Source of the DNA: Pacificoceanicola sp049803835
GTDB lineage: Bacteria > Pseudomonadota > Alphaproteobacteria > Rhodobacterales > Rhodobacteraceae
Length of the DNA: 64,000 nucleotides
Assembly: GCF_049803835.1 (NCBI RefSeq)
Contig: NZ_JBNAGK010000001.1
Location: 618,485-682,484 of the forward strand
Reading direction: 5' to 3'
Both the position numbers and the translations under genes were made by a program. Below the pieces are notes generated by a model. The model was given only the letters and a program-made list of their open reading frames with translations, did no database searches and was not told where the DNA came from. This document shows, in pieces, positions 31,542-41,694 of the stretch; the stretch's first letter is position 1, and each line of letters opens with the position of its first letter.

Positions 31542-33338
31542 ATGACACCAAAACGCGGCGCCGGAACACTTGCAAACCTGTTGGCAATATTCACCTTTTC
31601 GGTGACGGGTTTTCCGGCGGGAGCGTTTGACGCCAAGCTGAAGGTTGCCGGCGGGGATGACACGATCGAGGGGTTCCTGACCCAGGCCTCGCTTGTGATC
31701 GCTGCCGAAACCGACGGCCAGACCAACCCGCAAGATATTCTGGCCGCAGCACAGGCGGATTATGGCCGATTGGTCGGCGCATTGTATGACGCCGGGTACT
31801 TTGGTCCGGTGGTGCGCATCCTGATCGACGGGCAGGAGGCGGCGACGCTACCGCCGCTCACCCGGCTGCCCTCCGTCCGGCAGGTGCGGATCGAGGTCGA
31901 TCCGGGCCGCCGCTTCGAATTCGGCCGCGCCGAAGTCGCGCCGCTGGCACCGGGCACCGAACTTCCGGAGCAATTCGCCCGGGGCAAGGCGGCGGGCACG
32001 GCGACCATCCGCGAGGCCGCTGCGGCGGGTGTGGATGGCTGGCGCGGCGTCGGCCATGCCAAGGCGGAGGTGACCCGGCAGGAGATCACCGCCCGCCACG
32101 AGGTTGCCAAGCTCGACGTGCTGCTCGGCATCACGCCGGGGCCGCTGGTCCGGTTCGGGCGCACGGTGGTCAGCGGCGAGTCCGCGGTGGACGAGGGCCG
32201 AATCCGCGAGATCGCGGGCATCCCGAAGAACGAGGTTTTCGACCAGGAGATCCTGGAAGACGCCGCGACCCGTCTGCGTCGGACCGGGACGTTTTCGTCG
32301 GTGACGCTGCGCGAGGGCGAGCTGAACCCGGACAACTCCATGGACATCGCGCTGGCCGTGGTCGACGCCAAACCGCGCCGCTTCGGCTTCGGGGCGGAGG
32401 TCGAATCCACCGACGGGCTGACGCTTTCCGCCTTCTGGCTGCACCGCAACTTCCTCGGCGGTGCGGAGCGGTTCCGCGTCGATGGCGAGATTTCCGGCAT
32501 CAGCGGCAGCACTGACACGCTCGACTACAAGTTCTCCGTCAGTCTCACGCGCCCGGCGACGCTCACGCCGGAGACGGACATGATCCTGCGGGCCAATGTC
32601 GAGCAATTGTCCGAGCCGACCTATTTCTCGCAGCAGGCCAGCGTCTCGCTCGGCTTCACCCGGCAGGTATCGCGCCAGCTGACCACCGAGGTGGCGCTAG
32701 GGTACCGCTATTCGGACGTGGAGGACGACCTCGGCAAGCGGACATTCCAGCATCTGACCCTGCCACTCGGCCTGACCTGGGATCGGCGCAGCGACACGCT
32801 CAATCCGAAGGACGGAACCTACCTGCGGTTCGAGGCGATGCCCTACGCCGGTCTCGGCGGCAGCGCCTCGGGCGGGCGCGTCTACGCCGATGCCCGGGCC
32901 TACCGGGCGTTCGGCGAGGAGGAAGGCGTCGTGCTCGCGGGCCGCATGCAGATCGGCTCGGTCATGGGCTCATCCATCGCCGAAACCCCGCCGGACCTGC
33001 TGTTCTACTCCGGCGGCAGCGGCACGGTCCGCGGGCACAGCTACCAGTCGCTCGGCATCACGTCCGGCGGCAACGAGACTGGCGGGCGGTCGTTCCTCGG
33101 TCTCTCCACCGAAGTGCGCGTGGACTTCACGGACAGCCTCGGCGGTGTGGTGTTCTACGACATGGGATACATCGGGGCGAACAGCTTCATGGACGACACC
33201 GGCGGCTGGCACAGCGGCGCTGGGCTTGGCCTGCGCTATCAGACCGGGCTCGGTCCGATCCGTCTCGACGTGGCCACGCCGGTGAGCGGGAGTGGCAACG
33301 GGGTGCAACTCTATCTCGGAATTGGACAGGCCTTCTGA
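31542..33338 (+). CDS. tamA: TamA-like outer-membrane translocation/assembly protein (BamA/Omp85 family)
   Basis: The 598-aa protein has a signal peptide (about 1-28), POTRA-type repeats (about 35-270, with FGRTVVSGESAVDEGRIREIAGIPKNEVF marking the last one) and a C-terminal 16-strand-type Omp85 barrel. The barrel contains GGSGTVRGHSYQSLG, the conserved lid-loop (V/I)RG motif, and ends in aromatic Phe. TamA works with TamB in moving or inserting outer-membrane proteins and phospholipids. Its stop overlaps the tamB start (TGATG). The divergent neighbour is the secreted-protein array, a suggestive but unproven link. Confidence 0.9.
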   Translation: MTPKRGAGTLANLLAIFTFSVTGFPAGAFDAKLKVAGGDDTIEGFLTQASLVIAAETDGQTNPQDILAAAQADYGRLVGALYDAGYFGPVVRILIDGQEAATLPPLTRLPSVRQVRIEVDPGRRFEFGRAEVAPLAPGTELPEQFARGKAAGTATIREAAAAGVDGWRGVGHAKAEVTRQEITARHEVAKLDVLLGITPGPLVRFGRTVVSGESAVDEGRIREIAGIPKNEVFDQEILEDAATRLRRTGTFSSVTLREGELNPDNSMDIALAVVDAKPRRFGFGAEVESTDGLTLSAFWLHRNFLGGAERFRVDGEISGISGSTDTLDYKFSVSLTRPATLTPETDMILRANVEQLSEPTYFSQQASVSLGFTRQVSRQLTTEVALGYRYSDVEDDLGKRTFQHLTLPLGLTWDRRSDTLNPKDGTYLRFEAMPYAGLGGSASGGRVYADARAYRAFGEEEGVVLAGRMQIGSVMGSSIAETPPDLLFYSGGSGTVRGHSYQSLGITSGGNETGGRSFLGLSTEVRVDFTDSLGGVVFYDMGYIGANSFMDDTGGWHSGAGLGLRYQTGLGPIRLDVATPVSGSGNGVQLYLGIGQAF

Positions 33339-36300
33339 TGCGCTGGTTACTCGCCGCATTCCTCATTTTCCTTTCGACCCTCGCTGCCGTCGCGCAGGAG
33401 GAAGACAAGGATCGCCTGACCCGCTTCCTCGAAGACACGCTTTCGGGGGCGGGGCGGCAGGTCACCGTCGAAGGCTTCCGCGGCGCGTTGAGCAGCCGCG
33501 CCACGATGGACCGGCTGGCGATTTCCGACGACCAGGGTGTCTGGCTGGAACTGACGGACGCGGTGCTGGACTGGAACCGGGCCGCCATTCTCGCAGGCCG
33601 CATCGAGATCAATGAACTCTCCGCCGGGGTCATCCGCCTTCCGCGCCTGCCCGCGTCAGAGGCAGCGCCCGCCAGTCCTGAAGCCACGCCCTTTGCGCTG
33701 CCGGACCTGCCGGTGAGCGTGAACATCGAGAAGATCGAGGCCGGGCGGGTCGAGCTTGGGGCACCTGTGGCCGGGGTTGCGCTGACGGCCTCTCTCGAAG
33801 GCAATATGCGGCTGAACGACGGGGAGGGCGAGGCCAACCTCGACATAACCCGGCTCGACGGGCCGCGCGGGGAATTCGACATCGCTGCGCGCTATTCCAA
33901 CGGCTCCGGAGTCCTGTCGGTGGATGTCACCATTGCCGAAGAAAAAGGCGGCATCGTCGCCACGCAGCTTGGCCTGCCAGGCGCACCGGCGCTCGACCTC
34001 ACCGCCAAGGGCGAAGGCCCCATCGACGATTTCACTGCCGATGTGGCCCTGAAAAGCGACGGCGAGGACCGGCTGACTGGACAGGTCGCCACCGTCGCGG
34101 GGGGTGAGGGGGAGGCGCGGGTGATCCGCGTCGATCTCACCGGCGACCTCGCGCCACTGTTCATCCCGCAATACCGCGATTTCTTCGGGCCCGAAGTCGG
34201 CCTGAAAAGCCGGGTCAGCCTGTTCCCCGATGGCCGCGTCGAGATGGACGAACTCAGCGCCACCGCCGCCGCGTTGAACCTGAACGGCACGTTCGCCATC
34301 GGCGCGGATGGCTTGCCAGAACGGTTCCGTCTGGACGCGGTGCTGCGGGATCCCTCCGGTGCGCCGGTCCTGCTGCCGATCGCCGGGACGGAAACGCGGG
34401 TGCAGATGGCCCTGCTCAACGCCAGTTTCGACGCCGCCAGCGGCCGGCGGTGGACGCTTCAGGGCGACCTGAACGGGCTGCTGCGGGACGGCTTGACGCT
34501 GGAAACGGCCAGGCTGACCGGTGGCGGCGAGATCGTGGCGGGGGCCACGCCGCGTGTCACGGCGAGGCTCGACGCGGAGGCGGATGGCATCGCGCTGGAC
34601 GACCCGGCGCTGCAACAGGCCCTTGGCGAGAGCGCGCAGTTCGGTGCCGACATCCAATGGCAAAGCGGCGCGCCGGTGTTGTTCGACAATCTCGCCCTGA
34701 CCGCCGAGGGGCTCTCGCTCACCGGCTCCGGCGTGCTCGATTCTTCCGGCGACGAGCCAGTCATAGACGGCGGGTTGATGGCGAAGATCGCCGACACCGG
34801 GCGGCTGTCGCTGCTTGCCGGGCAGGACCTTGGCGGTGCCATCGACGCGCAGGTGGACGGTCAGGCGATGCCGCTGAGCGGCGGGTTCGATCTCGACCTG
34901 ACGGTAACCGCCACGGATCTGTCGGCGGGCATGGACGGAATCGACAACCTCCTGCGCGGTCAGAGCACCATCCAGCTGTCGGCTGTCCGCGATACCTCGG
35001 GCCTGACGATCCGGCAGGCGGACATCAGCGCCAACGGGGCGTCCCTGACTGCGAATGGCACGTTGAAATCGCTGGAGGAAACGCAGGTCTTCGATGGTCT
35101 TGCCTCCCTCTCGTTCCAGGACTTGTCGCGGCTGTCGGAACTGGTCGGGCGCGATCTTGCCGGGGATGTGAACGCCGATCTGAACGGCACTGCCCGCTTC
35201 GACGCCTCGCGGTTCGATGCGGAACTCGCGGTGATCGGGCAGGGCCTGGCGGTGGGGATCGACGGGGTGGACGACATCCTGTCGGAGGCCTCGACCCTCG
35301 ATATTTCGGCCCTGCGCGATGACGAGGGCATCCGCATCCGCCGTGCCGAATTGACCGGCAAGGGGGCGAAGGCGACGATCACCGGCCTCTATACGCCTTA
35401 CGCCGACAGTCCGGGTTTCGACGGGATCATCGAGGCGCAACTCGATGACCTCGGCGTGCTTTCTGGCCTTGCCGGGCGCGATCTTGGCGGCAGCCTCGAC
35501 GCCCGGCTGAACGGATTTGCCCTGTTGAACGGCCAGCAGTTCGACCTCGATCTCCTGGCCAATGGCCAGAACCTGAGGACCGGCCTTGCCGATGCGGACC
35601 GGCTGCTGACCGGCCCGTCGCGCGTGGTGCTCTCCGCGGCGAGGGACGGAGAGACGATTACTCTCAAACAGGCGCAGCTTACCGCCACGGGCGCAAACCT
35701 CGACGCCTCCGGGACCGTCATCCCCACGGGTGAGAACGCCGGGTTCGACGGGTCGATAAAGGCGCGCCTGGACGATCTGGGGGCGCTGTCGGAGCTGGCG
35801 AAGCGGGACCTGGGTGGCAGTCTGAACGCGTCCCTGACGGGTCAGGCGAGATTCGACGGCTCGGCCTTCGATCTGTCCGTGACCGGCGAGGGGCAGGACA
35901 TCCGGACCGGGATGCCGGATGTGGACGGGCTGCTTCGCGGGGCGTCCCGACTGAATTTGTCGGCGCTGCGCGAGGACGAGACCATCACCATTCGTCAAGC
36001 GACACTGACGGCGACCGGCGCCAGCCTCGATGCCGCAGGCACCGTGGTCCCGACCGGGCCGGAGGCGGGGTTCAACGGCGCCGCCAATGCCCGGCTCGAC
36101 GATCTGGGCGCCCTGTCGACCCTCGCCGGACGCGACCTTGGCGGCAGCCTGAACGCGGCGGTCAACGGACAGGTCCTCTTCGATGCCTCCCGGTTCGATG
36201 TGACCCTGTCCGGGGAGGGGCGCAACATTCGTGTCGGCATTCCCGACGTCGACGCGCTGTTCACCGGGACCTCTACCCTGGACCTTTCGGCCAAGCGCGA

Positions 36301-38053
36301 AGATGGCACCATCACCCTGCGGCAGGGCAACCTGACCGCGACCGGCCTCACCGCCAGCGGAAATGGCGAATTGCGCGACACCGACGGCACGCTGACCTTC
36401 GACGCCCGCCTCGCCGACCTTGGCCGTTTCGTCCCCGATCTGGCGGGCCCGGCAACGGTCCGCGGTCGCGCGGTCAAGACCGCCAGCGGGCTGACCGTCA
36501 GCCTCGACGGCGAAGCCCCTCGCGCCATCCGCCTCAACGCGGATGTGAGCCTGCCGGACGGCGGCGCACCAAGCGCGCGGTTCGATGCATCCATCGGCTC
36601 GCTGGCGTGGATCGCACCGGAACTGGCGGGACCCGCCAGCATCCGGGGTACCGCCCGGCAGAACGGCGACCAATGGGTCATCGACACCAACGCCAGCGGT
36701 GCCGGAGGGGTGACGGCCAATGTCGCGGGCAGCGTCGTCGCCGATGCAAGCCGCGCCAACATCGACGCGACCGGCACGCTGCCGCTCGGGCTGATCAATG
36801 CGCGGCTCAGCCCGAATTCGATCCAGGGCCTCGCGCGGTTCGATCTCGCCCTGAACGGGCCGCTGGCGCTGTCGTCGGTCAGCGGCACGATCACCACCGC
36901 GGACACCCGTCTCGCCATCCCGAGCCTGCGCAACGCGCTGACCGGGATCACGGCGACGGTCAATCTGTCAGGCGGCAACGCGACCTTCGAGACGCGGGGT
37001 ACCCTCGAAACCGGCGGTGGAGTCGGCGTGCAGGGCCGGGTCCGGCTGGAGGCCCCGATGGTGACCGAGGCAGTGGTTTCGCTGAACGACCTGCGCATCA
37101 CCGATCCACAGCTCTACGAGACCCGCGCCAATGGCCAGCTGCGGCTGAGCGGGACCGCGCCGTCGAGCCTGGCGCTGACCGGCCAGCTGGACCTCGGGCA
37201 GACCGAGTTGCGCGTGCCGAACACCGGCATCGGCTCCTTCGGTGAAATCCCGGACATCACGCACATCAACGAGACCGCCGCGCAGCGCCGCACGCGCAGC
37301 TACGCGGGTCTGCTGGACGTGACCGGGGCGGGGAATGGCGGAGGCGGTGGCGGCACGGCGATTGCGCTCGACGTGCAGATCAACGCGCTGAACCAGATCT
37401 TCGTACGCGGACGCGGGCTTGATGCGGAGCTTGGCGGCTCGTTGCGGGTAACCGGAACCACGGCCGATGTGATCCCGCAAGGCCGGTTCGACCTGATCCG
37501 CGGCAGGCTCGACGTTCTGGGCAAGCGGCTGACGCTGGAGGAGGGATCGGCCCGGTTGCAAGGCGACCTCGTCCCCATGCTGCGCCTCGTGGCCAAGACT
37601 ACCGCCGAAGACACGACAGTGTTCGTCACCATCGAAGGACCGGCGGACAGCCCGGAAATCAAGTTCACCTCCGATCCGAGCCTGCCCGAGGACGAGGTGC
37701 TGGCACGGCTGCTGTTCGGCAAGGACATCAGCTCGATCTCGGCGCTTCAGGCGGTGCAACTGGCCTCTGCCGTCGCGACGTTGGCCGGGAAGGGCGGTGT
37801 CGGCATCATCGAAAAGCTGCGGCAAAACACCGGGTTCGACGATCTCGATGTGACATCCGACGGCAATGGCGGCGCGACGGTGCGGGCCGGCAAGTACATA
37901 TCCGAGAATGCCTATACAAACGTGGAAATCGACAGCAGCGGCCAGACGTCGATCAACCTCAACCTCGACCTGACGCCGAGCACCACCGTGCGCGGGCGCG
38001 TCGGGTCGGACGGCAGCACCGGAATCGGCCTGTTCTTCGAGCGCGATTATTGA
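33338..38053 (+). CDS. tamB: TamB-like translocation/assembly module protein
   Basis: The 1571-aa protein has an N-terminal signal/anchor (MRWLLAAFLIFLSTLAAVAQ), a long beta-rich AsmA-like groove and the C-terminal DUF490/TamB domain. That domain is recognised by the strand-rich end with GRLDVLGKRLTLEEGSARLQG, LFGKDISSISALQAVQLASA and a closing GLFFERDY. TamB spans the periplasm from the inner membrane to TamA and is linked to outer-membrane protein and lipid transport. Residues 486-1026 hold five tandem repeats of about 109 aa. Translation is coupled to tamA. Convergent with the GGDEF/EAL gene four bases away. Confidence 0.92.
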   Translation: MRWLLAAFLIFLSTLAAVAQEEDKDRLTRFLEDTLSGAGRQVTVEGFRGALSSRATMDRLAISDDQGVWLELTDAVLDWNRAAILAGRIEINELSAGVIRLPRLPASEAAPASPEATPFALPDLPVSVNIEKIEAGRVELGAPVAGVALTASLEGNMRLNDGEGEANLDITRLDGPRGEFDIAARYSNGSGVLSVDVTIAEEKGGIVATQLGLPGAPALDLTAKGEGPIDDFTADVALKSDGEDRLTGQVATVAGGEGEARVIRVDLTGDLAPLFIPQYRDFFGPEVGLKSRVSLFPDGRVEMDELSATAAALNLNGTFAIGADGLPERFRLDAVLRDPSGAPVLLPIAGTETRVQMALLNASFDAASGRRWTLQGDLNGLLRDGLTLETARLTGGGEIVAGATPRVTARLDAEADGIALDDPALQQALGESAQFGADIQWQSGAPVLFDNLALTAEGLSLTGSGVLDSSGDEPVIDGGLMAKIADTGRLSLLAGQDLGGAIDAQVDGQAMPLSGGFDLDLTVTATDLSAGMDGIDNLLRGQSTIQLSAVRDTSGLTIRQADISANGASLTANGTLKSLEETQVFDGLASLSFQDLSRLSELVGRDLAGDVNADLNGTARFDASRFDAELAVIGQGLAVGIDGVDDILSEASTLDISALRDDEGIRIRRAELTGKGAKATITGLYTPYADSPGFDGIIEAQLDDLGVLSGLAGRDLGGSLDARLNGFALLNGQQFDLDLLANGQNLRTGLADADRLLTGPSRVVLSAARDGETITLKQAQLTATGANLDASGTVIPTGENAGFDGSIKARLDDLGALSELAKRDLGGSLNASLTGQARFDGSAFDLSVTGEGQDIRTGMPDVDGLLRGASRLNLSALREDETITIRQATLTATGASLDAAGTVVPTGPEAGFNGAANARLDDLGALSTLAGRDLGGSLNAAVNGQVLFDASRFDVTLSGEGRNIRVGIPDVDALFTGTSTLDLSAKREDGTITLRQGNLTATGLTASGNGELRDTDGTLTFDARLADLGRFVPDLAGPATVRGRAVKTASGLTVSLDGEAPRAIRLNADVSLPDGGAPSARFDASIGSLAWIAPELAGPASIRGTARQNGDQWVIDTNASGAGGVTANVAGSVVADASRANIDATGTLPLGLINARLSPNSIQGLARFDLALNGPLALSSVSGTITTADTRLAIPSLRNALTGITATVNLSGGNATFETRGTLETGGGVGVQGRVRLEAPMVTEAVVSLNDLRITDPQLYETRANGQLRLSGTAPSSLALTGQLDLGQTELRVPNTGIGSFGEIPDITHINETAAQRRTRSYAGLLDVTGAGNGGGGGGTAIALDVQINALNQIFVRGRGLDAELGGSLRVTGTTADVIPQGRFDLIRGRLDVLGKRLTLEEGSARLQGDLVPMLRLVAKTTAEDTTVFVTIEGPADSPEIKFTSDPSLPEDEVLARLLFGKDISSISALQAVQLASAVATLAGKGGVGIIEKLRQNTGFDDLDVTSDGNGGATVRAGKYISENAYTNVEIDSSGQTSINLNLDLTPSTTVRGRVGSDGSTGIGLFFERDY
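34793..36415 (+). repeat. five tandem 327-bp coding repeats inside tamB
   Basis: Repeat units begin at 34793, 35120, 35447, 35774 and 36101: four successive exact steps of 327 bp (109 codons); the fifth unit is 12 bp shorter and ends near 36415. Each unit starts D-L-(G/S)-x-L-S-x-L-x-x-(R/Q)-D-L-(A/G)-G and contains a (L/I)-x-(A/S)-x-G-A-x-(L/A) strand near its end. Units 3 to 5 are the most alike. Confidence 0.85.
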
Positions 38054-38057
38054 GGGA

Positions 38058-40619
38058 TCACGCGCTGGCGCTGCGGTCCGGCATCTGCCTGCGCAGGTAG
38101 TCGACAATCCCGTCCGCGGTCAGCGGGCGGGCGAAATAGTAGCCCTGAAGGACATCGCATCCCAGGTCATTCAGCAGCGCCGCCTGCGCGGCGTTTTCCA
38201 CGCCCTCCGCGACGGTGCGGATGCCGAAACTTTCCGCGATTTCGACGATGGCCCGGATCAGCCTGCGATTGCGGGTCCTGTCATCCAGCGGCATCACCAG
38301 TCGCCGGTCGATTTTCAGCGCGTCGGGCGAAATGGCCAAGAGAGCGATGATGGATGCATGACCGGAGCCGAAATCGTCGATTTCGATCTCCACGCCGGAT
38401 TCCCGCAGGGAGTCGAGGTTGAAGCGGAAGACGTCGTCCTCCTCTTCCATCAGAATGGTTTCCAGCAATTCGAACGCAACCCGTGTCCCGTCGCCGAGGA
38501 TGCCGTCCGCGGCGTGCAGGATGGAGGGGTCGCGCATGCGTCCGGAGCTGACGTTGAAGCTGATTTTCGGCACTTGTACCCCGGCGTCGCGCCAGTCCCG
38601 CAGGACGGCGCGGGATTTCCCGATCATCGCGGCGTCCAGATCCGGCACGATGCGCAATTGCTCGGCCACCTTGAGAAAGCGGTCCGGTGTCAGAAGGCCG
38701 CGATCCGGGTGCTGCCAGCGCAGCAGCGTCTCGACGCCGTGGACCTTGCCGGTCCGCGCACAGATCTGCGGTTGGAAGACCGGGATGAATTCGTCGCGGG
38801 CAAGGGCGTTCTGAAGCTCGGAGGCGATCTGACGGTCCTGCACGATCGCCTCGCGAAGCGCAGGTGTGAAGAGCTCCGTACGGTTGCGTCCGAGGGCCTT
38901 CGCCCGGAAGAGCGCGGCGTCGGCGTAACAGAGGATGTCGCCGCCCTCCGCGGCGAGGTCATCCAGGTGCGCGATTCCGTGGCTGGCCTCAATCTGGCAG
39001 CGGCGGCCGTTGTGTGTGAACGGCTCCGCCAGTGCGATGCGCACCCGGGCGCAGACCGCGCTGGCGGTGGCCTCCGTCGCGCCCGGGGCCAGCAAGACGG
39101 TGAACTCGTCGCCGCCGATCCGGGCGGCGAGGTCGTCCGGGCCGATTTCCCGCAACAGGACCTGCCCGATCCGGCGCAGGACGGCATCGCCGGTTTCGTG
39201 CCCCAGCGTGTCATTGACATGCTTGAACCGATCACCGTCGATCCGGATCAGGGTGCAGGGTCGCGGCGTGTCCGCCCGGCGTGCCTCGTCCACGCGCTGT
39301 CCGAGCATCCTGTCGAAGAATCGTCGGTTCGCGAGTCCGGTCAGCGGATCGTGGAACGCCTGCCATTCGCTGCGCGCACGCATTGCCTCCGCCAGGCGAT
39401 TGGCGCGGCGCAGATCCTCCTCGCGCTCGGCGTCGGGGGTAACGTCATGGATCGTTCCGACCCAGACGGCGGAACCGTCTGCCTCCCGGTGCGGCGTGGC
39501 GGATCCGGATAGCCAGAGGATGCCGCGATTCGGGTGCTTGTAGCAGAACCGATGGCTCCACTGGGTTTCATCGACGCGCGAGCGTTCCATGGAAGCATGC
39601 AACTCGGCAAAGTCGCGGGGGCGCATGTGTGCGCGAAGCCGCAGGAAGAAACCCTGCGGTGCACTGTCCTCGAAGCCAAGCAGCGCCATCATGCGCGCGC
39701 TGCAATATCGCAGCGACCCGTTTCCCTGCGGATCGCGGTACAGCTCGAAGATGCCGGCCGGGGCATTGTCCGCGATCGTCGTCAGGCGCCGATGTGCCGC
39801 GGCCAGAGCGGCGGTGGCCTCCTGCGCGGCCAGGCGCGTCTTCACCCGTTCGGTGACGTCGATCAGGTTGCCGAACCAGGTCACGGAGCCGTCCGCTTCC
39901 GGTGCCGGGATGGCCGAGCACATCAGCCAGCGTTCGCCATGCTGTGGATGCAGGATCCGGAGCTGGCGGTTGACGTCGAGCAGGTCGCGCATCGATTCCG
40001 CGAGGGTTGCAGCGAAGTCTTTGGCGTCTTCGGGCAGGAGGGTATCGAGGACCGCCGAGCCGTCCCGGCGCAGGGCGCTGGCGTCGACGCCGAGGATCAG
40101 GGGCAGCTTCGCGCTGAAATACGGCAGGCTGCACGCGCCGTCGCGGCCCTGCCGGAACTCGAACAGCGCTCCGGGCGCATTGTCCACCAGTTGCCGAAGC
40201 CGAGCATGGGCCCGGCGGTTGTCCCCGGCGTTCGTCGGGGCATCGCGCGGCACCGGCGCGGCGCTGCGCTTCTGTTCCTGGCCCAGCAGGACCGGGCAAT
40301 CATCGCCATGCTGGACAAGGCGGATGGTGTAATTGGACAGGCATGTGCCGAAGGTGAGGACCGCCGAAGTCCCGTCCGCTTCGCCCGTCGTGAGGTCCCG
40401 CCCGATGCGGGCAAGCGTTGCCTGCTCGGCCCCGGTTACCAGGGTGCCGGCGTCGTGCACGGCCAGGGGCGGCTGATCCAGACCGTGGCGCCACGCAAAC
40501 GCGGCGTTGAAGGCCATGGACTCGCCGTCGGTGCAGGCAATCCAGGCGGATGCATCCGTTTCCGCGAAAAATCTCCTGAACGCCTCGAGGGCGCCTTTGT
40601 CCAGCATGTCGCAGCTCAT
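38058..40619 (-). CDS. PAS-GGDEF-EAL cyclic-di-GMP signalling protein
   Basis: The 853-aa protein has two PAS-like sensor regions (about 140-260 and 275-395), each ending in a typical NLIDVTERV or GTIHDVTPD segment. A GGDEF domain follows with intact active-site GGDEF (502-506), then an EAL domain (about 600-845). The EAL signature reads GVETLLRW, ETL instead of EAL, but the catalytic Glu, Asn (FNVSSG), Asp pair (IDDFGSGH), Lys (LKIDRR) and AEGVE residues are present. It could therefore both make and break c-di-GMP. No transmembrane segment is evident. The start at 40619 is my choice; ATG 40607 is possible. Confidence 0.85.
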   Translation of the reverse strand: MSCDMLDKGALEAFRRFFAETDASAWIACTDGESMAFNAAFAWRHGLDQPPLAVHDAGTLVTGAEQATLARIGRDLTTGEADGTSAVLTFGTCLSNYTIRLVQHGDDCPVLLGQEQKRSAAPVPRDAPTNAGDNRRAHARLRQLVDNAPGALFEFRQGRDGACSLPYFSAKLPLILGVDASALRRDGSAVLDTLLPEDAKDFAATLAESMRDLLDVNRQLRILHPQHGERWLMCSAIPAPEADGSVTWFGNLIDVTERVKTRLAAQEATAALAAAHRRLTTIADNAPAGIFELYRDPQGNGSLRYCSARMMALLGFEDSAPQGFFLRLRAHMRPRDFAELHASMERSRVDETQWSHRFCYKHPNRGILWLSGSATPHREADGSAVWVGTIHDVTPDAEREEDLRRANRLAEAMRARSEWQAFHDPLTGLANRRFFDRMLGQRVDEARRADTPRPCTLIRIDGDRFKHVNDTLGHETGDAVLRRIGQVLLREIGPDDLAARIGGDEFTVLLAPGATEATASAVCARVRIALAEPFTHNGRRCQIEASHGIAHLDDLAAEGGDILCYADAALFRAKALGRNRTELFTPALREAIVQDRQIASELQNALARDEFIPVFQPQICARTGKVHGVETLLRWQHPDRGLLTPDRFLKVAEQLRIVPDLDAAMIGKSRAVLRDWRDAGVQVPKISFNVSSGRMRDPSILHAADGILGDGTRVAFELLETILMEEEDDVFRFNLDSLRESGVEIEIDDFGSGHASIIALLAISPDALKIDRRLVMPLDDRTRNRRLIRAIVEIAESFGIRTVAEGVENAAQAALLNDLGCDVLQGYYFARPLTADGIVDYLRRQMPDRSASA

Positions 40620-40785
40620 TCCATGTCTTGTTCGGGGTCTACCGTCAAAGTCTGAAGGACCTGCTAAGATACGCGTCCGGTCGGGTCCGCTCCGGCGGGC
40701 GCATTGACCGCAAATGCCCAGGGTGCCATGACTGGCAGGCGCCGAAGCGGCGCAGCAGCGCTTTAGACGACGGGAAGACCGTGCC

Positions 40786-41694
40786 ATGCCAATCTCCACC
40801 CTTGCCTGGATCGCCGCCGACTGGGGCACGACTCACCTGCGGCTTTGGCTGATGGATGCGGCGGGCACCGTGCTGGATCGTCGCATGTCGGACAAGGGCA
40901 TGGGCCGCCTCGCGCCGCATCAGTACGAGGCTGTCCTGCTGGACTTGCTCGGCGAGGACCTCCCGGGGCAACCGACGCCGGTGGTGATTTGCGGGATGGC
41001 CGGGGCGCGGCAGGGCTGGATCGAGGCGCCCTATGCCGCCGTGCCATGCACAGTGCCGGGCATCGACCGGGCGACGCGGGCGCCAACGTCGGACCCGCGG
41101 CTCGCCGTGTACATCCTGCCGGGTCTCTCGCAGGCGCAGCCCGCCGACGTGATGCGCGGCGAGGAGACGCAGATCGGCGGTTTCCTGGCCGGGGAACCGT
41201 CTTTCGACGGTGTGCTGTGCCTGCCCGGAACCCATTGCAAATGGGCGCATATTTCCGCCTCGGAGGTGGTGTCCTTCCGGACCTTCATGACCGGCGAGCT
41301 GTTTTCGCTGCTTGGGCAGCAGTCCGTCCTGCGCCATTCCATCGGCACCGGCTGGGACGAGGCGGCCTTTGCCGACGCGGTCACGGACACGCTTTCGCGT
41401 CCCGCCGGGCTCGGGGCGGAGCTGTTCTCGATCCGCGCCGCGCAGCTGTTGCACGGGCAGTCGACCGATGTTGCCCGCGCACGGCTGTCCGGCTTGCTGA
41501 TCGGTCTCGAAATGGCGGCGGCCCGGCCTTACTGGCTGGGGCAGGAGGTGGTCATCCTCGGAGAGGACGGGCTTGCGAAGGCCTATGAGACCGCCATGAA
41601 GACCCAATCCGCATGGTGCCGCCGTGTGCCCGCCGAAGACACGACCCTGCAGGGGCTCAAGGCCGCCTTTGCCCAATTGAAAGCCACTCAATGA
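40786..41694 (+). CDS. dgoK: 2-dehydro-3-deoxygalactonokinase
   Basis: The 302-aa sugar-acid kinase phosphorylates 2-keto-3-deoxygalactonate in the De Ley-Doudoroff galactonate pathway. Family features are the N-terminal AADWGTTHLRLWLMDAAGTVL, GMAGARQGWIEAPYAAVPC near 66-84, and CLPGTHCKWAH near 145-155. The stop overlaps the aldolase start (ATGA), so kinase and aldolase act as a unit. It is divergent from the GGDEF/EAL gene. A dehydrogenase and dehydratase for galactonate are not in this window. Confidence 0.93.
   Translation: MPISTLAWIAADWGTTHLRLWLMDAAGTVLDRRMSDKGMGRLAPHQYEAVLLDLLGEDLPGQPTPVVICGMAGARQGWIEAPYAAVPCTVPGIDRATRAPTSDPRLAVYILPGLSQAQPADVMRGEETQIGGFLAGEPSFDGVLCLPGTHCKWAHISASEVVSFRTFMTGELFSLLGQQSVLRHSIGTGWDEAAFADAVTDTLSRPAGLGAELFSIRAAQLLHGQSTDVARARLSGLLIGLEMAAARPYWLGQEVVILGEDGLAKAYETAMKTQSAWCRRVPAEDTTLQGLKAAFAQLKATQ

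Noticed and set aside
33656..36673. About 1000-codon antisense open frame across tamB
   Set aside because: It mirrors the repeats of tamB and has no domain or start signal; it is a high-GC shadow.
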